Below, one piece after another: positions 5,498 to 7,720 of a stretch of DNA of 7,720 nucleotides (the first letter of the stretch is position 1; each line of letters starts with the position of its first letter). Made by a program: the position numbers and the translations under genes. Source of the DNA: an uncultured Bacteroidota bacterium (GTDB taxonomy: Bacteria > Bacteroidota > Bacteroidia > NS11-12g > UBA955); the NCBI GenBank assembly GCA_903953615.1, contig CAJBKH010000400.1, positions 1 through 7,720 of the forward strand. Reading direction: 5' to 3'. The notes below the pieces were generated by a model that was not told the origin of the DNA, did not search any database, and was given only the letters and a program-made list of their open reading frames with translations.

Positions 5498-6760
5498 ATG
5501 AGTCAAAATAATCAAGTTACCTGCCCCAATTGCAAACACCAATTTAGTATTGAGAGTGCTTTAACAGCCGACATAGAAAAAGAAATAGGCGAAAAATTAA
5601 AACGCGATTTCAACGAAAAATGGAAGGGCGAAAAAGTCAAATTAGAAGAGCAAATGCGCCTTCAAAAAGACCAAAATGAATTGGAACGCAAACGCATTAT
5701 GGAGGAACAATCCATCGAATTGGCCAATCGAAAAAAAGAGGTTGAGGAACAGGTTAAAACAAAGCTTACGAAGGAAAATGAACTTCAAATAGAATTTTAT
5801 AAAAAACAAAATGAAGAGAACGAAGAAAAACTAAAAGCCCTTCGTAAGCTAGAAATAGAAAAAATGGAAATTCAGCAACGCATGAAAGATTTAGAAAATC
5901 AACATGAGCTGGACACCAAAAAATTGTTACTCGAAAAAGAGAATGAATTGAAAGAACGCATAGGCAAAGAGGCCGATCAAAAAAATGAAATGCGTTTGAA
6001 AGAGTTTCAAAAAAAGATTGACGACCAAAACCGTTTGATTGAGGAAATGAAACGCAAGTCGGAACAAGGCAGTATGCAAATGCAAGGCGAAGTGCAAGAG
6101 TTGGCCTTGGAAGAAATGCTCAAACAAATCTTTCCTTTTGATGATATAAGTGAAGTAGGCAAAGGTGTGAAAGGGGCCGACCTTATTCAAACTGTAAAGA
6201 ATGGCATGGGTCAACCTTGTGGTACCATTGTTTGGGAAAGTAAACGCACCAAAGATTTTCAACCCCTTTGGATTGAAAAATTCAAGGCTGATTTTAGACA
6301 AAGTGGTGGCGATGTAGGCGTTATTGTAACCCAAGCCATGCCAAAAGACATGGAAGGATTTGGCATCAAAGAAGGGGTATACATCTGTCAGTTTCACGAA
6401 GCGCGTAGTTTGGCCTTGATCCTTCGTCAAACCCTTATTAAAATTAACGAAGCCAATGCCTCGCAAGAAAATAAAGGCGAGAAAATGACCATGCTTTACC
6501 ATTACTTAACAGGCAATGAATTTAAACACCAAATTGAAGCCATTTCGGAAGGATTCATGAGTTTGAAAACAGAAATTACCCGCGAGAAAATTGCGATGGA
6601 AAGACTTTGGAAAGAACGCGAAAAACAAATTGAAAAAGTCCTCATTAATACTGTTGGCATGTACGGCAGTATCAAAGGCATTGCAGGCAGTGCCATTGCC
6701 GAAATAAAAGGTTTGGAGATTGGTGGCAATATGGACCCCATTAACGATCAACAGGTGTGA
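5498..6760 (+). CDS. DUF2130 (COG4487) coiled-coil protein with a nuclease-like C-terminal domain
   Basis: This 420-residue protein starts with CPNCKHQF (residues 9-16), a single CxxC knuckle that would need a partner chain or other ligands to hold zinc. A long, highly charged coiled coil spans about residues 25-190. The DUF2130 domain follows (about 195-380). It shows an ordered set of acidic and Lys residues: GEVQELALEE (Glu198, Glu201), GADLIQTV (Asp228), and WESKRT (Glu247-x-Lys249) on a strand. This is the layout of the PD-(D/E)XK nuclease fold; that reading is my inference. It continues with DVGVIVTQAMPKDMEGFGI (272-290) and a C-terminal helical, Lys/Glu-rich segment. The family is widespread, has no settled function, and is sometimes described as topoisomerase- or tropomyosin-like because of the coiled coil. 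Its TGA overlaps the GTG start of selU, suggesting coupled expression. Confidence 0.85.
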   Translation: MSQNNQVTCPNCKHQFSIESALTADIEKEIGEKLKRDFNEKWKGEKVKLEEQMRLQKDQNELERKRIMEEQSIELANRKKEVEEQVKTKLTKENELQIEFYKKQNEENEEKLKALRKLEIEKMEIQQRMKDLENQHELDTKKLLLEKENELKERIGKEADQKNEMRLKEFQKKIDDQNRLIEEMKRKSEQGSMQMQGEVQELALEEMLKQIFPFDDISEVGKGVKGADLIQTVKNGMGQPCGTIVWESKRTKDFQPLWIEKFKADFRQSGGDVGVIVTQAMPKDMEGFGIKEGVYICQFHEARSLALILRQTLIKINEANASQENKGEKMTMLYHYLTGNEFKHQIEAISEGFMSLKTEITREKIAMERLWKEREKQIEKVLINTVGMYGSIKGIAGSAIAEIKGLEIGGNMDPINDQQV

Positions 6761-7720
6761 TAACGCCAGTCAATGTCAATGCATTTTTAAGCATTCAAGC
6801 ACCTTGCTTTGATGTGAGGTCGCCACTTGAATTTGATGGCAGTTCAATCATTGGAGCAATGAATCTACCATTGCTAGACAATGTTCAGCGCAAGGCAATT
6901 GGAACTTGCTACAAGCATAATGGGAAAGAAGCAGCTGTTGCACTCGGCTATCAATTGGTGAATCCCACACGCCATACTTTTATTGAAACCATTACAAATA
7001 ATACTGAATCAAAAATAGTAAAGTTATATTGTGCACGTGGTGGTTTGCGCAGCAATAAAATGGCCGAATTTTTAAATGCGCATGGTTATGATGTTTTTTT
7101 ACTACGCGGAGGGTATAAGGCTTATCGCAATTATATTCTTAAAACAATTAGCAGTTTCAACAATGTTTATATTCTGAGTGGCAATACAGGTTGCAACAAA
7201 ACTGGTCTCCTAGAAGCATTGAAAGCAAATGGCGAACAAGTGATAGATTTAGAAGCGCTTGCTAATCATAAAGGAAGTGCCTTTGGTGGTATAGGTGAAT
7301 TAACACAACCGAGTAACGCACAATTTGCTAATCTAATATTCGAAGCAATGAAAGGGTACCAAACTGAAAAACAACTTTGGGTGGAAAGTGAAAGTATTAG
7401 TATTGGTAAAATTGCTATACCGCTTGAACTCTGGACCAATATGCAAAAAGCAAATGGCATTGAAATTGTAATACCAATTCAACAACGCATTCAATTCATA
7501 GTGGATACTTACGGTCAATTTGATTTAGCTGCCTTAACAGAAGGCATTCGCAAACTAAGCAAACGCTTAGGGTTAGAAACCACTGAAGCATTGTGCCAGA
7601 TGACATTGAACCAACAATTGCATCCTGTGGTTGAACGCTTGTTACAATACTACGATAAAGGGTATGAAGGTGGTAGGCTCAAAAAAAATTGTCAGAATTA
7701 TGTTAAATTTGAAGTTGAAA
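6757..7720 (+). CDS. selU: SelU/MnmH, tRNA 2-selenouridine synthase, cut by the right edge
   Basis: This enzyme replaces sulfur by selenium at 2-thiouridine 34 of tRNAs, using selenophosphate and a geranylated intermediate. The frame opens after a TAA at 6742-6744. The only good start is GTG at 6757, overlapping the upstream TGA as GTGA; the nearby ATGs are out of frame. The first 321 residues are present. The rhodanese domain has FDVRSPLEF (18-26), GTCYKHNGKEAAVALG (49-64) and the catalytic loop CARGGLRS (92-99), with Cys92 matching E. coli Cys97. RGGYKAYRN (117-125) links to a P-loop domain. Its Walker A is GNTGCNKT (142-149) instead of the usual GxTGSGKT. IDLEALANHKGSAFGG (163-178) and VESESISIG (209-217) follow. 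E. coli SelU has 364 residues, and similarity to its C-terminal region suggests only about 15-25 residues are missing. Identity is secure; full activity is less certain given the altered P-loop. Confidence 0.9.
   Translation, partial: MITPVNVNAFLSIQAPCFDVRSPLEFDGSSIIGAMNLPLLDNVQRKAIGTCYKHNGKEAAVALGYQLVNPTRHTFIETITNNTESKIVKLYCARGGLRSNKMAEFLNAHGYDVFLLRGGYKAYRNYILKTISSFNNVYILSGNTGCNKTGLLEALKANGEQVIDLEALANHKGSAFGGIGELTQPSNAQFANLIFEAMKGYQTEKQLWVESESISIGKIAIPLELWTNMQKANGIEIVIPIQQRIQFIVDTYGQFDLAALTEGIRKLSKRLGLETTEALCQMTLNQQLHPVVERLLQYYDKGYEGGRLKKNCQNYVKFEVE

Noticed and set aside
5927..6502. 191-residue open frame on the minus strand
   Set aside because: It lies wholly opposite the DUF2130 gene. 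Its Phe/Leu-rich composition is what the antisense of a Lys/Glu-rich coiled coil gives, and no family is recognisable.
6730..6790. Possible frameshift or pseudogene at the start of selU, because no ATG-started frame is found
   Set aside because: The frame runs unbroken from the GTG at 6757 to the window end, with all main domains in one frame. The lack of an ATG is explained by the GTGA overlap.

Overview
The window looks like an ordinary chromosomal segment of a member of the Bacteroidota, probably near the Chitinophagales/Sphingobacteriales. Four things point there. The DNA is A+T-rich. Starts lack Shine-Dalgarno sequences. TAnnTTTG-type -7 boxes (TATCTTTG twice) lie only a few bases before start codons. 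The tmRNA tag ends in AMAA, and the proteins have a Bacteroidota flavour. No phage, transposon, CRISPR array or recognised defence island is visible.

Left part (1-882). The 5' end of a GIY-YIG nuclease-domain gene runs off the left edge on the minus strand. Next comes a complete one-piece tmRNA gene (ssrA, minus strand, 357-722) encoding the proteolysis tag GDNNFAMAA. It is followed by an intrinsic terminator and by an unusual nest of inverted repeats, one of which is an imperfect inverted copy of the tmRNA 3' end. The spacer 723-882 carries two divergent promoters (ssrA leftward, the dehydrogenase gene rightward) separated by a 16-bp tandem repeat and an A/T-tract region.

Middle part (883-5300). 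A saccharopine dehydrogenase / lysine-ketoglutarate reductase-type oxidoreductase stands alone with its own promoter. Then comes a tight three-gene operon with overlapping genes: an MsbA-type ABC exporter, a retropepsin-like protease of the RimB/COG4067 family, and RimK, the ATP-grasp glutamate ligase. The last two plausibly form a pair that trims and adds glutamates, with ribosomal protein S6 as the known RimK target in other bacteria.

Right part (5301-7720). After a 197-bp spacer comes a DUF2130 protein: an N-terminal CxxC, a long coiled coil, and a C-terminal domain with a PD-(D/E)XK-like residue pattern. It overlaps by 4 bp (GTGA) the GTG-started gene for SelU/MnmH, the tRNA 2-selenouridine synthase, which is cut by the right edge. 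SelU keeps its catalytic rhodanese cysteine but has an altered P-loop.

The observations most worth a second look are the inverted-repeat structure at the tmRNA 3' end, the protease/ligase pair downstream of an ABC exporter, the nuclease-like DUF2130 protein translationally coupled to SelU, and the non-consensus SelU P-loop. None of these is proof of a new system.
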